DNA of 64,000 nt from Nitrincola iocasae. GTDB taxonomy: Bacteria; Pseudomonadota; Gammaproteobacteria; Pseudomonadales; Balneatricaceae. The position numbers and the translations under genes are program-made. Of the stretch, positions 52,600 to 61,743 are shown one piece after another (positions within the stretch are counted from its first letter, which is position 1; the number at the start of each line of letters is the position of its first letter). The notes below the pieces were generated by a model. It saw only the letters and a program-made list of their open reading frames with translations, made no database searches and was not told the origin of the DNA. The stretch covers positions 2,666,001 through 2,730,000 of the forward strand of contig NZ_CP044222.1 in assembly GCF_008727795.1 (NCBI RefSeq), given 5' to 3'.

Positions 52600-52773
52600 T
52601 TAATTAGCAGCTAACCAAGCAACACTGGCGACTAAAATAACTAAAATCAACGCCATAAGAATACCAACAAGAATAAATTTCCAAGGTGATACTGACTGAA
52701 AGTCCTGCTGCCGGTTGGCTTCAGACTGTACGCCGAAAAAGGCAGCCAGTACTGATTTAATTATCTTAAGCAT
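52600..52773 (-). CDS. DUF2970 small membrane protein
   Basis: A 57-residue protein with a short amphipathic start (MLKIIKSVLAAFFGVQSEANR) and one C-terminal helix (about 34-55), the DUF2970 pattern. Such genes are often found beside cytochrome oxidase operons. The ATG at 52773 has AGGTGG six bases upstream; an earlier ATG would add 24 residues unlike the family. It lies 88 bases upstream of coxB on the same strand and may lead the operon. Function unknown. Confidence 0.82.
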   Translation of the reverse strand: MLKIIKSVLAAFFGVQSEANRQQDFQSVSPWKFILVGILMALILVILVASVAWLAAN

Positions 52774-53097
52774 TTTAATCCACCTATTAACCACACATTT
52801 TATAGAGGAAATAATGAATAACTTCATATGTCTGTTAATTACCACACATAAGCAAAGTATTATTTTAAAAATATAATTATTTCATTACTTTATATAAAGT
52901 AGACTATAGAACAGAAAATATAAATGCGTAGTTTTGAACCTGGACGATACAATTCTATCAATAGCTTATATTTGAATAGACTTGCTATGGCTCATGACGC
53001 CATGCACGGCGCCTATGTAGTCATATAAGAAGGATTTTGTGCCCGTATAGCCTGCTAAACGGGGTGATAGGCATGATTTAAGCGCAGGTTGGCATGA
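52774..53097. other. AT-rich region upstream of the oxidase cluster
   Basis: 324 bases with no gene. The part from 52800 to 52930 is very AT-rich and contains the perfect palindrome ACTTTATATAAAGT (52887-52900), a plausible promoter or operator for the DUF2970/cox genes. A nine-base stem with one mismatch (CCCGTATAG / CTAAACGGG, 53042-53063) may end transcription of the gene at 53098-53406; its T run is missing. Confidence 0.45.
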
Positions 53098-53406
53098 TCA
53101 ATCAGTAACACGTGGATTTTTGCGATGAATCACGGCATGCAGTGCAGTCTGGTATTCAAAATACACCGTAAATTCATCATAAACCCACCGACTGATGGGT
53201 GGCTGACCGACTGGAGCCACTTTTCTCACAGGCTCACCAAAACGACCTAGCACAGCTTGTTCAGACAAGCCGTTAACAAACATCTGGTCACCCGGGCGTA
53301 CTTCAGGCTGAAACTGATTGATGGTTAACACCTCGGCTGCCACAGGCCCTGAAAATAAAGCCAGCAACAACAATCCCAACATCCCTGTGAAATTTAACTT
53401 GTTCAT
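53098..53406 (-). CDS. Secreted hypothetical protein, 102 aa
   Basis: I do not recognise the family. It has a clear Sec signal peptide (1-24, PVAAE) and a small mature part resembling SmpA/BamE-like folds: a GLSEQAVLGRFGEPVRKVAP segment (start of a two-helix motif) and RWVYDEFTVYFEYQ strands. That likeness is a guess. The ATG at 53406 is chosen for the signal peptide with AAGGAA upstream. It stands alone between the oxidase cluster and the catabolic operon. Confidence 0.7.
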   Translation of the reverse strand: MNKLNFTGMLGLLLLALFSGPVAAEVLTINQFQPEVRPGDQMFVNGLSEQAVLGRFGEPVRKVAPVGQPPISRWVYDEFTVYFEYQTALHAVIHRKNPRVTD

Positions 53407-53461
53407 GACAATGTTCCTTCCTCTGATAGTAGTATTCAAGCACAGCAGCTGAATAAAACTC

Positions 53462-53542
53462 TAGCCTGAGCCTGCTTGCATTACAACTCCCTGCATTGAA
53501 CTGCCAGCGATACCTGCCGTAATCTTGACTCAGCTCAGGCTA
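53462..53542. other. Long-range inverted repeat
   Basis: TAGCCTGAGC (53462-53471) and GCTCAGGCTA (53533-53542) are perfect complements separated by 61 bases, in the gap between the RidA-like gene and the secreted hypothetical. It could be part of a terminator or leader for either; weak evidence. Confidence 0.3.
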
Positions 53543-53548
53543 TTGGTT

Positions 53549-53899
53549 TCAGGGAAGTGCCGCTACCACCATGATTTCAACCTTCCATTCCGGCTTGGCC
53601 AGCTTGGCTTCAACACAAGCGCGCACCGGTGGGCGTCCTGGTGTGACCCAGGCATCCCAGGCGGCATTCATCTGGTCAAATTCGGCCAGATCTGTCACCC
53701 AAATGGTGGCAGATAGCAGATGATCCTTTGCAGTGCCTGCCTGCGCCAACAGCGCATCGATACCGGCCAGAATCTGCTCAGTTTGCCCACGCATATCAGC
53801 GCTGGCATCGGCTGCCACCTGGCCTGCCAGGTACACTGTGCCATTATGCACTGTAACCTGACTCATTCGCTGATTGCTGCCTTGATAAGTAATAGTCAT
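53549..53899 (-). CDS. RidA family enamine/imine deaminase
   Basis: A 116-residue RidA/YER057c-type protein with core TVYLAGQVA, QTEQILAGIDALLAQAG, ATIWVTDLAEFDQMN, GRPPVRACVEAKLA. The Arg corresponding to the catalytic arginine is present (VRACVEA). RidA proteins hydrolyse reactive enamines and imines made by PLP enzymes. It is the last gene of the catabolic operon, 36 bases after the deacetylase gene, and would deal with intermediates of the aminotransferase encoded upstream. Confidence 0.92.
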   Translation of the reverse strand: MTITYQGSNQRMSQVTVHNGTVYLAGQVAADASADMRGQTEQILAGIDALLAQAGTAKDHLLSATIWVTDLAEFDQMNAAWDAWVTPGRPPVRACVEAKLAKPEWKVEIMVVAALP

Positions 53900-53935
53900 G
53901 CTGTTTCTCTCATTGTGGTTGTGTAAGATGCCTTG

Positions 53936-54982
53936 TCAGACACCACGAAATCCCGTTAAAAATGCCGCCAGGTTGTTACCCAGATGTGCCGTCGGATAGC
54001 CTCCTTCCTGAACGACGACTGTAGGCAGGTTTAAACCTGCCAGGCGAATACCTATAGCAGTAAAGTCCTCTGTTTCCAGCGCCAGTCCGGCCAAGGGGTC
54101 GTCTTTATGTGCATCCAGTCCCAGGGCAATAACGATAGCCTCAGGCCTATACTCGGCCAAACGCTGCAACAAGGCATCCAGGGTGCTCAGAAACCCCTGC
54201 CCGTCGGTTCCGATAGGCAAGGGCATATTGACATTAAAGCCCTGCCCGACCCCGGTACCGGTTTCCTTCTCATCGCCCCAAAAGAAAGGATAAAACGCCC
54301 GCGTATCGGCATGCAGGGAGCCGGTCCAAACATCGTTTCGTTCATAGAATATTGTCTGAGTACCGTTACCATGGTGCAGATCAACATCCACCACCGCCAC
54401 CCGATCGTACTTTTCACGTAGCACGGTTGCAGCAAGTGCCGAGTTATTCAGGTAACAGAAGCCTCCTGCCAGTTCCGGCCCGGCATGATGTCCTGGCGGA
54501 CGGCACAGGGCATAGGCAGAGTCCTCTCCAGCTAAAACACTTTCAGCAGCGGCTTCAGCTGTTGCCGCGCTGGCCATAATGCCTTTGAAGCTGTCCGGTC
54601 CCATGGGGCAGGCCATATCACTCAGATGCCAGCCTGCCAGTCCTACCGGATGCTCAGGATACTGTGTCGCCGTACCGCAAGGGTGGGTATTCGGCGTGAC
54701 TATATCAGATGCGCCTGGCAAGTCGATCCAGCGTTGATAGATAGTCTCCAGAAAGTCCAGATAACGCGGTGTATGAATTTGTAGCAAACGCGCACGAATA
54801 CGCTGCTGTTGCATATCGCTACCCAGCCCCTCGGGCGCCGTCAGTTGCATGTTATGCTTGTCCAGCGTGGCACGTAAAATATCGGCACGGACCGGCCCTT
54901 CCGGCGAATCAATGATTTTGCCGCGCATGATCATTGTCGCCGGAGCATGCAGGCTTTGGGGTTCAGCGTAATAAAATTTCAT
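53936..54982 (-). CDS. Histone deacetylase family protein, acetylpolyamine amidohydrolase-like
   Basis: A 348-residue zinc amidohydrolase closest, from memory, to bacterial acetylpolyamine amidohydrolases. The His pair RPPGHHAG (His165-166), zinc ligands Asp201 and His203 in DVDLHHGNGT, the third ligand in GLDAHKDDP, and the catalytic Tyr in EGGYP are all present. It removes acetyl groups from a primary amine such as that of acetylated diamines or side-chain acetylated diamino acids. Its place between a thiolase and RidA in a catabolic operon suggests a substrate-opening step rather than chromatin or regulatory deacetylation. Confidence 0.92.
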   Translation of the reverse strand: MKFYYAEPQSLHAPATMIMRGKIIDSPEGPVRADILRATLDKHNMQLTAPEGLGSDMQQQRIRARLLQIHTPRYLDFLETIYQRWIDLPGASDIVTPNTHPCGTATQYPEHPVGLAGWHLSDMACPMGPDSFKGIMASAATAEAAAESVLAGEDSAYALCRPPGHHAGPELAGGFCYLNNSALAATVLREKYDRVAVVDVDLHHGNGTQTIFYERNDVWTGSLHADTRAFYPFFWGDEKETGTGVGQGFNVNMPLPIGTDGQGFLSTLDALLQRLAEYRPEAIVIALGLDAHKDDPLAGLALETEDFTAIGIRLAGLNLPTVVVQEGGYPTAHLGNNLAAFLTGFRGV

Positions 54983-55014
54983 GCGTTTTCCACTTTAACT
55001 GTTCAGGATAAAAA

Positions 55015-56187
55015 TCAGTTGATGCCTTCCAGCAGCAGGGCGATACCCTGACCGCCACCGATGCAAGCGGCGGCGATACCGTAACGCCCCTGTTGTTGCT
55101 GCAAGGTACGCGCCAGTGTACCTGCCAGGCGAATGCCGGTCGCACCCAGCGGGTGACCAAGTGCCAGCGCACCGCCATGAATATTCACCCGTTCTGCATC
55201 CAGCTGCAGCGTCTGTATGGCATACAAGGGCACAACACTGAAGGCTTCATTAATCTCCCAGAAATCGATCTGTTCAGCCCGCAGCCCGGTTAATGCCAGG
55301 AGTTTTTCCACGGCGGGCACAACACCCTGTCCCATCAGCTCCGGTCGTGTACCCCGATCGACACAAGCCACCACCCGTGCCAGAGGCTCCAGGCCACTGG
55401 TTTGCAATGCCTGCTCTGACATCAGCACAGCCAATCCAGCTCCGCTGGTCAGTGGCGAGCTATTGCCAGCGGTAATCTGGCCATTTTCATCAAATGCTGG
55501 CTTCAAAGCAGACAGTGTTTCCAGTGTGGTCGACTCGCGAATACAGGCATCCAGACTATAGCCAGCCTGCGCTGGCGTATCCACCGCCAAAATTTCACCT
55601 GCCAGAAAACCCTGTTCTCGTGCCGCACTGGCCAACTGGTGTGAGCGACAGGCAAAGCGATCCATCGTCTCACGGCTGATATCGCCCAGCTTGGCCAGTG
55701 ATTCTGCCGTCAGCCCCATATTCATCACTCTGGCGACATCATAATCCGGCTGTAGCTGCGGTACTGTGAGAATACCTTCCTTGAACAGCGCCGGACCCAT
55801 GGGTACACGTGTCATATGTTCATAACCACCGGCAAGAGCAATATCAGCACCGCCTGAAGCGATATTCAAACTTGCCATGCGCATGGCCGCCAGACCCGAT
55901 CCACACTGCTGATCGATCATCCGCGAGGCACACTGATCACCAATGGCTGTCTGAAGTATGGGATAACGTCCACCAAAACTCCACTGCTCCTTCACTCCCA
56001 GTGCACAGCCCAGGCTCAGGTCGTCCACCTGATCGGTTTGCAGTTGGGTGGTATCCAGCACCTCATCGATCAGTTTAGCCAGTAAAGCAGGTCCCGACAG
56101 GGATGAAAACGCATCCACTTCCGGTTTTTTCGGGTGCGCCCGGGTAAAGGCGGTGCGGCGGTAATGACTCAGGTAGACAGGTTTCAT
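55015..56187 (-). CDS. Thiolase (acetyl-CoA acetyltransferase family)
   Basis: A 390-residue thiolase with acylated Cys95 (QQCGSGLAAM), His in GHPLGATG and second Cys in CIGGGQG. It would cleave a 3-oxoacyl-CoA with CoA to release acetyl-CoA. Family assignment is firm, chain-length preference is not visible. The ATG at 56187 overlaps the M20 gene stop (ATGA), so it is translationally coupled to it. Together with the CoA-transferase genes it completes a 3-oxoacid degradation module. Confidence 0.93.
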   Translation of the reverse strand: MKPVYLSHYRRTAFTRAHPKKPEVDAFSSLSGPALLAKLIDEVLDTTQLQTDQVDDLSLGCALGVKEQWSFGGRYPILQTAIGDQCASRMIDQQCGSGLAAMRMASLNIASGGADIALAGGYEHMTRVPMGPALFKEGILTVPQLQPDYDVARVMNMGLTAESLAKLGDISRETMDRFACRSHQLASAAREQGFLAGEILAVDTPAQAGYSLDACIRESTTLETLSALKPAFDENGQITAGNSSPLTSGAGLAVLMSEQALQTSGLEPLARVVACVDRGTRPELMGQGVVPAVEKLLALTGLRAEQIDFWEINEAFSVVPLYAIQTLQLDAERVNIHGGALALGHPLGATGIRLAGTLARTLQQQQGRYGIAAACIGGGQGIALLLEGIN

Positions 56188-57458
56188 AAGGCTTCCAGTT
56201 TGCACCAGCGACTGATAAACAGCGCGTAGGTTTTCAGAACATGGCGAATCGATTCAATATCGACACACTCATCCACGCCATGGATATTTTTGGCTATAGG
56301 ACCGTAACAGGTGCCCGCGGTACGACTGTAAAAATGAAAGGCGCGCAGGTCTGTGGTGCAGGTAGACAAATAATGCTCCGGTTCACTATCGGTGAGTGAG
56401 CGGTGGCAGTCAGCCAGCATGCCAATACCGCCATGCTTCAGATCGACCAGATGACCTTCCGAGCGAAAGCCATGAAAGCGCAGCACAGGTTTAGAAATGG
56501 CCAGGTTACTGCTGGACCTGTTGACACTTTCCACCGCATCACTGACTTTCTGCATGATCTCATTGGCGGACATCCCTGGTGGAAAACCTATCCGGCCTTC
56601 CATTTCGGCGTAAGCAGGGACACTCGAGGGCCAGTTGCCTCCCTGAATTTTACCGATATTCAGGTTAAAGGGGCGCGCCACTGAATCATACGGCGGGGCT
56701 TTGTGATAGGTGTTGAGCTCTTCTTCCAATAACTTCAGTGCTGGAATATAACGCTGCAGTTTTTCGATGGCATTTTCTCCGGCGGCGGTATCCAGCACAT
56801 GCACCGGTTTGCCCTGCACCGTGAGTTTGAACCAGAGCACGCCTACCTGACCGGAATAGATCTGTGGACCAAAGGGTTCCGGAATCAACACAAAATCGCC
56901 GCCAAAACCCTGCTGCAGACACGACAGCGCGCCATTACCGGAACACTCCTCTTCGACCACCGCCTGCAACGTAATTGGTGAGGTAATTTTGTACCCGGCA
57001 TGCTGCACTGCATGAACGGCAAAGATCATTGCCGCCACACCGGATTGCATATCGCCAGCGCCCCGTCCGTACAACCAGCCATCCTGAACCCAGGGCTCAT
57101 GTGGAGCCTGAGTCCACATATCGACAGGGTCGGCAGGGACCACATCCAGATGACCGTTAAATACCAGGGTTTTGCCACTGGCTCCCGGATTGAGCTGCGC
57201 TACCAGATTGTACTTGTCTTCATGGTTCCAGGGCACGGGGGCATAGAGTGAATGGGTACAGAGTTCAGCGTGCTTCATCGCCACGCGCTGTACCGGTAAC
57301 TGCAGTGCCTGCAGCTGCCGCTCCACCACATCCAGCACACCCTGCTCCTGATTCAACACACTGTACTGTTTGACCATATCCTGGGTAAACGCCAGGGTAT
57401 CGGCAAATACCGCATCACAGCTTTGCAGAATGGCCTGTTCTCTGGTATCAAGATTCAT
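56184..57458 (-). CDS. M20 family peptidase/deacylase (ArgE/DapE-like)
   Basis: A 424-residue binuclear metal amidohydrolase. Ligands and catalytic residues are visible: His-Asp in FNGHLDVVP, the bridging Asp in GRGAGDMQSG, and Glu-Glu in VVEEECSGNGA. The central dimerisation domain is of normal size. ArgE/DapE-type enzymes remove acyl groups from amino-acid nitrogens. It lies between the CoA-transferase and thiolase genes with four-base overlaps on both sides. A deacylase for the imported substrate is the likely role; substrate unknown. Confidence 0.92.
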   Translation of the reverse strand: MNLDTREQAILQSCDAVFADTLAFTQDMVKQYSVLNQEQGVLDVVERQLQALQLPVQRVAMKHAELCTHSLYAPVPWNHEDKYNLVAQLNPGASGKTLVFNGHLDVVPADPVDMWTQAPHEPWVQDGWLYGRGAGDMQSGVAAMIFAVHAVQHAGYKITSPITLQAVVEEECSGNGALSCLQQGFGGDFVLIPEPFGPQIYSGQVGVLWFKLTVQGKPVHVLDTAAGENAIEKLQRYIPALKLLEEELNTYHKAPPYDSVARPFNLNIGKIQGGNWPSSVPAYAEMEGRIGFPPGMSANEIMQKVSDAVESVNRSSSNLAISKPVLRFHGFRSEGHLVDLKHGGIGMLADCHRSLTDSEPEHYLSTCTTDLRAFHFYSRTAGTCYGPIAKNIHGVDECVDIESIRHVLKTYALFISRWCKLEAL

Positions 57459-58102
57459 AAACTACACATCTCCTCTGCAAAGATCAGCCTGGCTTCAGTG
57501 ATCTCCTGCAACTGATCTGGGGTCATACCCTCGGTTATCTCACGAACGATCAGCCCTTCCGGCGTAACATCCATTACCGCCTTGTCGGTAATGATGCGCG
57601 AGATGCAATGGTAAGCCGTGACTGGCAAACGGCATTGCTGCAGTATTTTTGACCGCCCTTGTTTGTCGCAATGGGTCATCAGCACCACAATGCGCGGTGT
57701 TTTTTGCGCCAGTTCCATTGCCCCACCAATACCAGGAGAAAACTTGCCGGGGATTTTCCAGTTGGCCAGGTTGCCCTGCTGATCCACTTCAAAAGCACCA
57801 ATCATGGTCAAATCGATTTTACTGCGCCGGATCATCGCAAAGGACACCGCACTGTCAAAAAAACTGCTTCCCTCAACGGTGGATACATAGGCGCCAGCGG
57901 CATCAATCAGCGAGGCACTCATCTGCTCTCGTGGGGCCTGCTTCCAGGAGCCTAATACACCATTCTCGGAATGTATCAGTACATCCAGGTCATCCGGCAG
58001 GTAATTCAGCAACTGCGTTGGCAGGCCGATACCCAGATTAAGGATGCTGCCCGGCTGAATCTCTTTAACAGCGCGTTTCAATAAACTTTCAATGTCTGAC
58101 AT
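57455..58102 (-). CDS. 3-Oxoacid CoA-transferase subunit B
   Basis: A 215-residue beta subunit of a class I CoA-transferase. GIGLP (24-28) and the catalytic Glu46 in SENGVLG are intact. It forms a covalent glutamyl-CoA during transfer of CoA from succinyl- or acetyl-CoA to a 3-oxo or short-chain acid. Overlaps subunit A by 14 bases and the M20 gene by four. Resembles AtoA and dehydrocarnitine CoA-transferase subunits; which one cannot be told by eye. Confidence 0.93.
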   Translation of the reverse strand: MSDIESLLKRAVKEIQPGSILNLGIGLPTQLLNYLPDDLDVLIHSENGVLGSWKQAPREQMSASLIDAAGAYVSTVEGSSFFDSAVSFAMIRRSKIDLTMIGAFEVDQQGNLANWKIPGKFSPGIGGAMELAQKTPRIVVLMTHCDKQGRSKILQQCRLPVTAYHCISRIITDKAVMDVTPEGLIVREITEGMTPDQLQEITEARLIFAEEMCSL

Positions 58103-58784
58103 GATGCTCCATTATCCTGTATTCCTGGGTTAACTGGGGCAACACCACCAAACGGTCAACAAATGCACAGGGTGTGTGTATCTGATTCGGTAGCAGTTCG
58201 CCGGGTTCAAAACAGGCTGGCGTCTCAACGATGACCTGATCCGCGGCCATCGCCATCAACGGATTAAAGTTCATTGCACTGCCTTCATAGATGAGGTTTC
58301 CGAAACGATCAGCACGTGCGGCATGCAGCAGGGCAAAATCTGCCTTGAGTGCCATTTCCATCTTGTACTGCTTACCCTGCCACTCCAGTAACTGCTCGGG
58401 ACGGGTAATCTCGGAATGCAGACCGATATCGGTGAGAAAACCGTAACTGCCAGCGCCTGCCGTGCGTATTTTTTCAGCCAGCATGCCCTGCGGATGAAAC
58501 TCCACCACTAATCGCTGGCTGTTCATCCATTCAATGGCGGTTTTATTCAAACCTATATGAGTGGTGATGAGTCGATCCACCCGCCCCTGCTCAATCAACT
58601 TGCTTATACCAATACCCGCTTCATTGGCATCATTCTTGATCAGTGTCAGGTTGCGTTGTCCCTGGCGCAACAGCTCATCTATCAGGCTGAAGGGTGTCCC
58701 TGGACTGCCAAACCCACCGACCATGATCACAGCACCCGAGGGGATGGCTGCAATCGCTTCTTCAATCGAGGTTGTTTTATTCAC
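58089..58784 (-). CDS. 3-Oxoacid CoA-transferase subunit A
   Basis: A 231-residue alpha subunit of the same class I CoA-transferase, with the CoA-binding GGFGSPGTP (about 23-31) and the EFHPQGMLAEKIRTAGAG region. It would activate the keto acid made by the adjacent aminotransferase. It starts 49 bases after the aminotransferase gene and overlaps subunit B by 14 bases. Confidence 0.93.
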   Translation of the reverse strand: MNKTTSIEEAIAAIPSGAVIMVGGFGSPGTPFSLIDELLRQGQRNLTLIKNDANEAGIGISKLIEQGRVDRLITTHIGLNKTAIEWMNSQRLVVEFHPQGMLAEKIRTAGAGSYGFLTDIGLHSEITRPEQLLEWQGKQYKMEMALKADFALLHAARADRFGNLIYEGSAMNFNPLMAMAADQVIVETPACFEPGELLPNQIHTPCAFVDRLVVLPQLTQEYRIMEHHVRH

Positions 58785-58833
58785 AAGTCACATCCGAAAT
58801 TATTTTAATAAACAAACAGTTATTATTATGTAG

Positions 58834-60156
58834 TTATGGCAGAATCCGGCTGAATTCAGCCAATGCCTGGTCCAGTAACGTCATCATTTCATCAATTTCT
58901 GCACGCGTGGTGTTCAAGGGTGGCGTCACCAGAAAGTGATCGCCTTCGACACCGTTCAGGCAGCGCCGTGGATAGATCAACAAACCTTTCTCTCTGGCAA
59001 TCGCGGTGATTTTACTGAAGGCATTAAATTCTGCCGGGAAAGGGGCTTTGCTACCCTGTGACTGCACCAGCTCGACCCCCTGCAAAAACCCGATGCCGCG
59101 CACATCGCCAATAAAGTCATAACGGGCTTTTAACTGATCCAGTTGCTGACGCAGATAGATCCCCAGCTCGCGCACATTATCCAGGATGCCTTCATTCTGC
59201 ATGGCACGGATCACTGCCAGGCCTGTTGTACAGGCCAGCGGGTTACCGGCATAGGTATGGCCGTGCATAAAGCCACCCTGATTCTGCACCTGGTCAACCA
59301 GGTCACCTTTGGCCAGAATCCCGGCTACCGGGTAGTAACCGGCACCCATGCCCTTTGCCAGCACCAGAATATCCGGGCAAACACCCCAGTGCTGCCAGGC
59401 AAACCATTCACCCGTGCGGCCTAGGCCACTGAGCACTTCATCCATAATCAGCAAACAACCGAAGCGATCACACAGTGTGCGAATCCCTTCTACATAACGT
59501 TTATTCAGCATTCTGGCGCCAGTACTGGCACCGCCCACTGGCTCAAGCACAAAGGCCACAATACTGTCCTCTGGTTGAGCCGCCATGGCTGCTTCTGTTT
59601 GTGATAAAACGGCCTCAACATGTGTCTCTATATCCGCTTCTTTAAAGCGGTAAAAGTCCGGTGATGGCACTTTTACTGACGGCGTGATCAGATCTTCATA
59701 AGGGCGCTCCAGAGGTTCATAGCCGGTAAGACCCAGCGCACCGAGCGTGCTGCCATGATAAGAGGGGCGTAAGGAAACAAAACGCTGGCGTTGTGGCTCA
59801 CCACGGTCATAAAAATACTGGCGTGCCAGTTTCATCGCACTTTCAACCGCTTCCGAGCCACTGCCAACAAAAAACACCTTATGCAACTGCGCTTCGGTTA
59901 ATGCCACCAGGGCATCACCCAGATCAATCGCCACCTGGCTTTCAAACTGGGTGCGATAGCTGAAGGCCACCTGATCCAGCTGGGCTTTCATCGCGGCCGT
60001 TACGGCCGGATGCTGATGCCCAAGGCTGCAGGTAATGGCACCTGAGCAACCGTCGATATAACGTTTACCCAGGGTATCCCACATATAAATACCCTGGGCA
60101 TGGCTGATTAACGGCAGCTCTGCACCCGCCTGATAAAACAAAGCGTTACTTGTCAT
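58834..60156 (-). CDS. Class III PLP-dependent aminotransferase
   Basis: A 440-residue omega-type aminotransferase. PLP contacts include GSGSEAVESAMKLAR, DEVLSGLGRTG and the Schiff-base Lys in VLAKGMGAGYYPV. The family transfers terminal or beta amino groups (beta-alanine, 4-aminobutyrate, diamines) to pyruvate or 2-oxoglutarate. The ATG at 60156 is chosen because AGAGG lies upstream and the family starts here. It follows the ABC importer genes, so it likely acts on the imported compound or its deacylated form. Confidence 0.93.
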   Translation of the reverse strand: MTSNALFYQAGAELPLISHAQGIYMWDTLGKRYIDGCSGAITCSLGHQHPAVTAAMKAQLDQVAFSYRTQFESQVAIDLGDALVALTEAQLHKVFFVGSGSEAVESAMKLARQYFYDRGEPQRQRFVSLRPSYHGSTLGALGLTGYEPLERPYEDLITPSVKVPSPDFYRFKEADIETHVEAVLSQTEAAMAAQPEDSIVAFVLEPVGGASTGARMLNKRYVEGIRTLCDRFGCLLIMDEVLSGLGRTGEWFAWQHWGVCPDILVLAKGMGAGYYPVAGILAKGDLVDQVQNQGGFMHGHTYAGNPLACTTGLAVIRAMQNEGILDNVRELGIYLRQQLDQLKARYDFIGDVRGIGFLQGVELVQSQGSKAPFPAEFNAFSKITAIAREKGLLIYPRRCLNGVEGDHFLVTPPLNTTRAEIDEMMTLLDQALAEFSRILP

Positions 60157-60256
60157 AAAACCTCTAACTCGGCTGAAAAAAGCACAAAGATTCCCCTGCC
60201 CTGTCCGTAAACACGGACCAGAGACTCCATTTTTCACTCGTGTTTACTGATAAACG

Positions 60257-61042
60257 CTAGCGATTACTATCCAGATGCTTGCGCAGGAAGTTGCGGGTAC
60301 GCTCGTGGTCCGGATTGGTAAAAAATTTGTCCGGTGTGCCTTCTTCCACCACAACCCCACCATCCATAAACATCGCCCAGTCGGATACATCCCGCGCGAA
60401 GGCCATCTCGTGAGTTACGATCAGCATGGTCATATGATCCTTGGCCAGCCCCTGCATAACCTGGTTAACCTCTTCGACCAGCTCCGGATCCAATGCTGAG
60501 GTGGCTTCATCAAACAGCATCACCTTGGGCTGCATCGCCAGGGCTCTGGCAATGGCTACACGCTGTTTTTGCCCGCCAGACAGTCGGGAAGGATAGACTT
60601 CAGCCTTGTCAGCCAGGCCTACACGATCCAGGTATTCCCGACCCAGCTCTTCGGCCGGTTTTTTTTCCATGCCTTTAAGCTTACGTGGCCCCAGTGTCAC
60701 ATTTTCAAGCGTTGAAAGGTGCGGGAAAAGGTTAAAGTGCTGAAACACCATGCCCATATTCTGACGAATATGGTTAATATGCCGCTCAAACGCCAAGCCA
60801 CTCATATCCGGTCGGTTCACCTGGACACCATCCAGCATGATCTGGCCTTTATCTATGACCTCAAGATGATTCACGGAACGCAACAATGTACTTTTACCTG
60901 AGCCGGATGAACCGATAATCGAAACAATCTTGCCACGCGGCACGGTCAGGTTAATGCCCTTAAGCACCTCAAGTTCACCAAACTTTTTGTGAACATTGAT
61001 GATATCCACCATGGGTGTTTCGCTAGTTGTATCAGTTTTCAT
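60257..61042 (-). CDS. Polar amino-acid ABC transporter, ATP-binding protein
   Basis: A 261-residue ABC ATPase of the GlnQ/HisP kind. Walker A GSSGSGKST (about 40-48), Q loop MVFQHFNLFPH, signature LSGGQKQR, Walker B VMLFDEATSALD and switch His in VTHEMAF are intact. It energises the importer made with the two permeases and binding protein upstream. It ends about 100 bases before the aminotransferase start. Confidence 0.95.
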   Translation of the reverse strand: MKTDTTSETPMVDIINVHKKFGELEVLKGINLTVPRGKIVSIIGSSGSGKSTLLRSVNHLEVIDKGQIMLDGVQVNRPDMSGLAFERHINHIRQNMGMVFQHFNLFPHLSTLENVTLGPRKLKGMEKKPAEELGREYLDRVGLADKAEVYPSRLSGGQKQRVAIARALAMQPKVMLFDEATSALDPELVEEVNQVMQGLAKDHMTMLIVTHEMAFARDVSDWAMFMDGGVVVEEGTPDKFFTNPDHERTRNFLRKHLDSNR

Positions 61043-61086
61043 AACTGTCCCATTTAAAAAGGTTTATTCACTGGAATAATCACGGG

Positions 61087-61743
61087 TTATCGACGATCAG
61101 CTGTCATGCGTTCAAAGCGAGACTGGCCATATTCCATAAACAAATTCAGGATGTAATAAATGACGGCGATTACAATAAAGAATTCGAATGGACGGAAAGA
61201 CACACTAATCGCATATTGCGAGGCATACACCAGTTCCGCGACCCCTATTGCCGATAGCACCGAGGTATCCTTGACCATCAAAATCAGGTTATTGCCTATC
61301 TGCGGCACAGAGCGGATAAAGGCTTGTGGCACGATAATGTAATAAATAGTCCTGAGATGCCCAAACCCCAGTGAACGTGACGCTTCATATTGTCCCGATG
61401 ACACAGAGCGTATAGTGGCGATAAAAATATCGGCGTTATAGGCCATATAGTGGAAGCCCAGCCCCAGTACCCCCACCATCAACGCCGGTATCAGTATCCA
61501 CTCTCCCAAACCGAAGTAGAGAAAATACAGCTGCAGCAACAGCGGCGTGGTCATAAATAACCAGATAAAGAAGCGCAACGGCCAACTCACCACTTTGTTG
61601 GTGAAAATCGAGATCACCGCCACCAACAAACCGCCCACTATGGAGAAGATTGCCACAACCAGAGCGATCAGGAAGGTCACTCCCATGCCTTTCAAGAGTG
61701 TAGGGGCATAGGTAATGACTGGAGAAAAATCAAATTCCATCAC
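61087..61743 (-). CDS. Polar amino-acid ABC transporter permease 2
   Basis: A 218-residue permease of the HisMQ group with about five helices and the EAA loop SGQYEASRSLGFGHLRTIYYIIVPQA. It pairs with the permease gene immediately upstream (four-base overlap) to form a heterodimeric channel. The gap of 44 bases to the ATPase gene shows no structure. Confidence 0.93.
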   Translation of the reverse strand: MMEFDFSPVITYAPTLLKGMGVTFLIALVVAIFSIVGGLLVAVISIFTNKVVSWPLRFFIWLFMTTPLLLQLYFLYFGLGEWILIPALMVGVLGLGFHYMAYNADIFIATIRSVSSGQYEASRSLGFGHLRTIYYIIVPQAFIRSVPQIGNNLILMVKDTSVLSAIGVAELVYASQYAISVSFRPFEFFIVIAVIYYILNLFMEYGQSRFERMTADRR

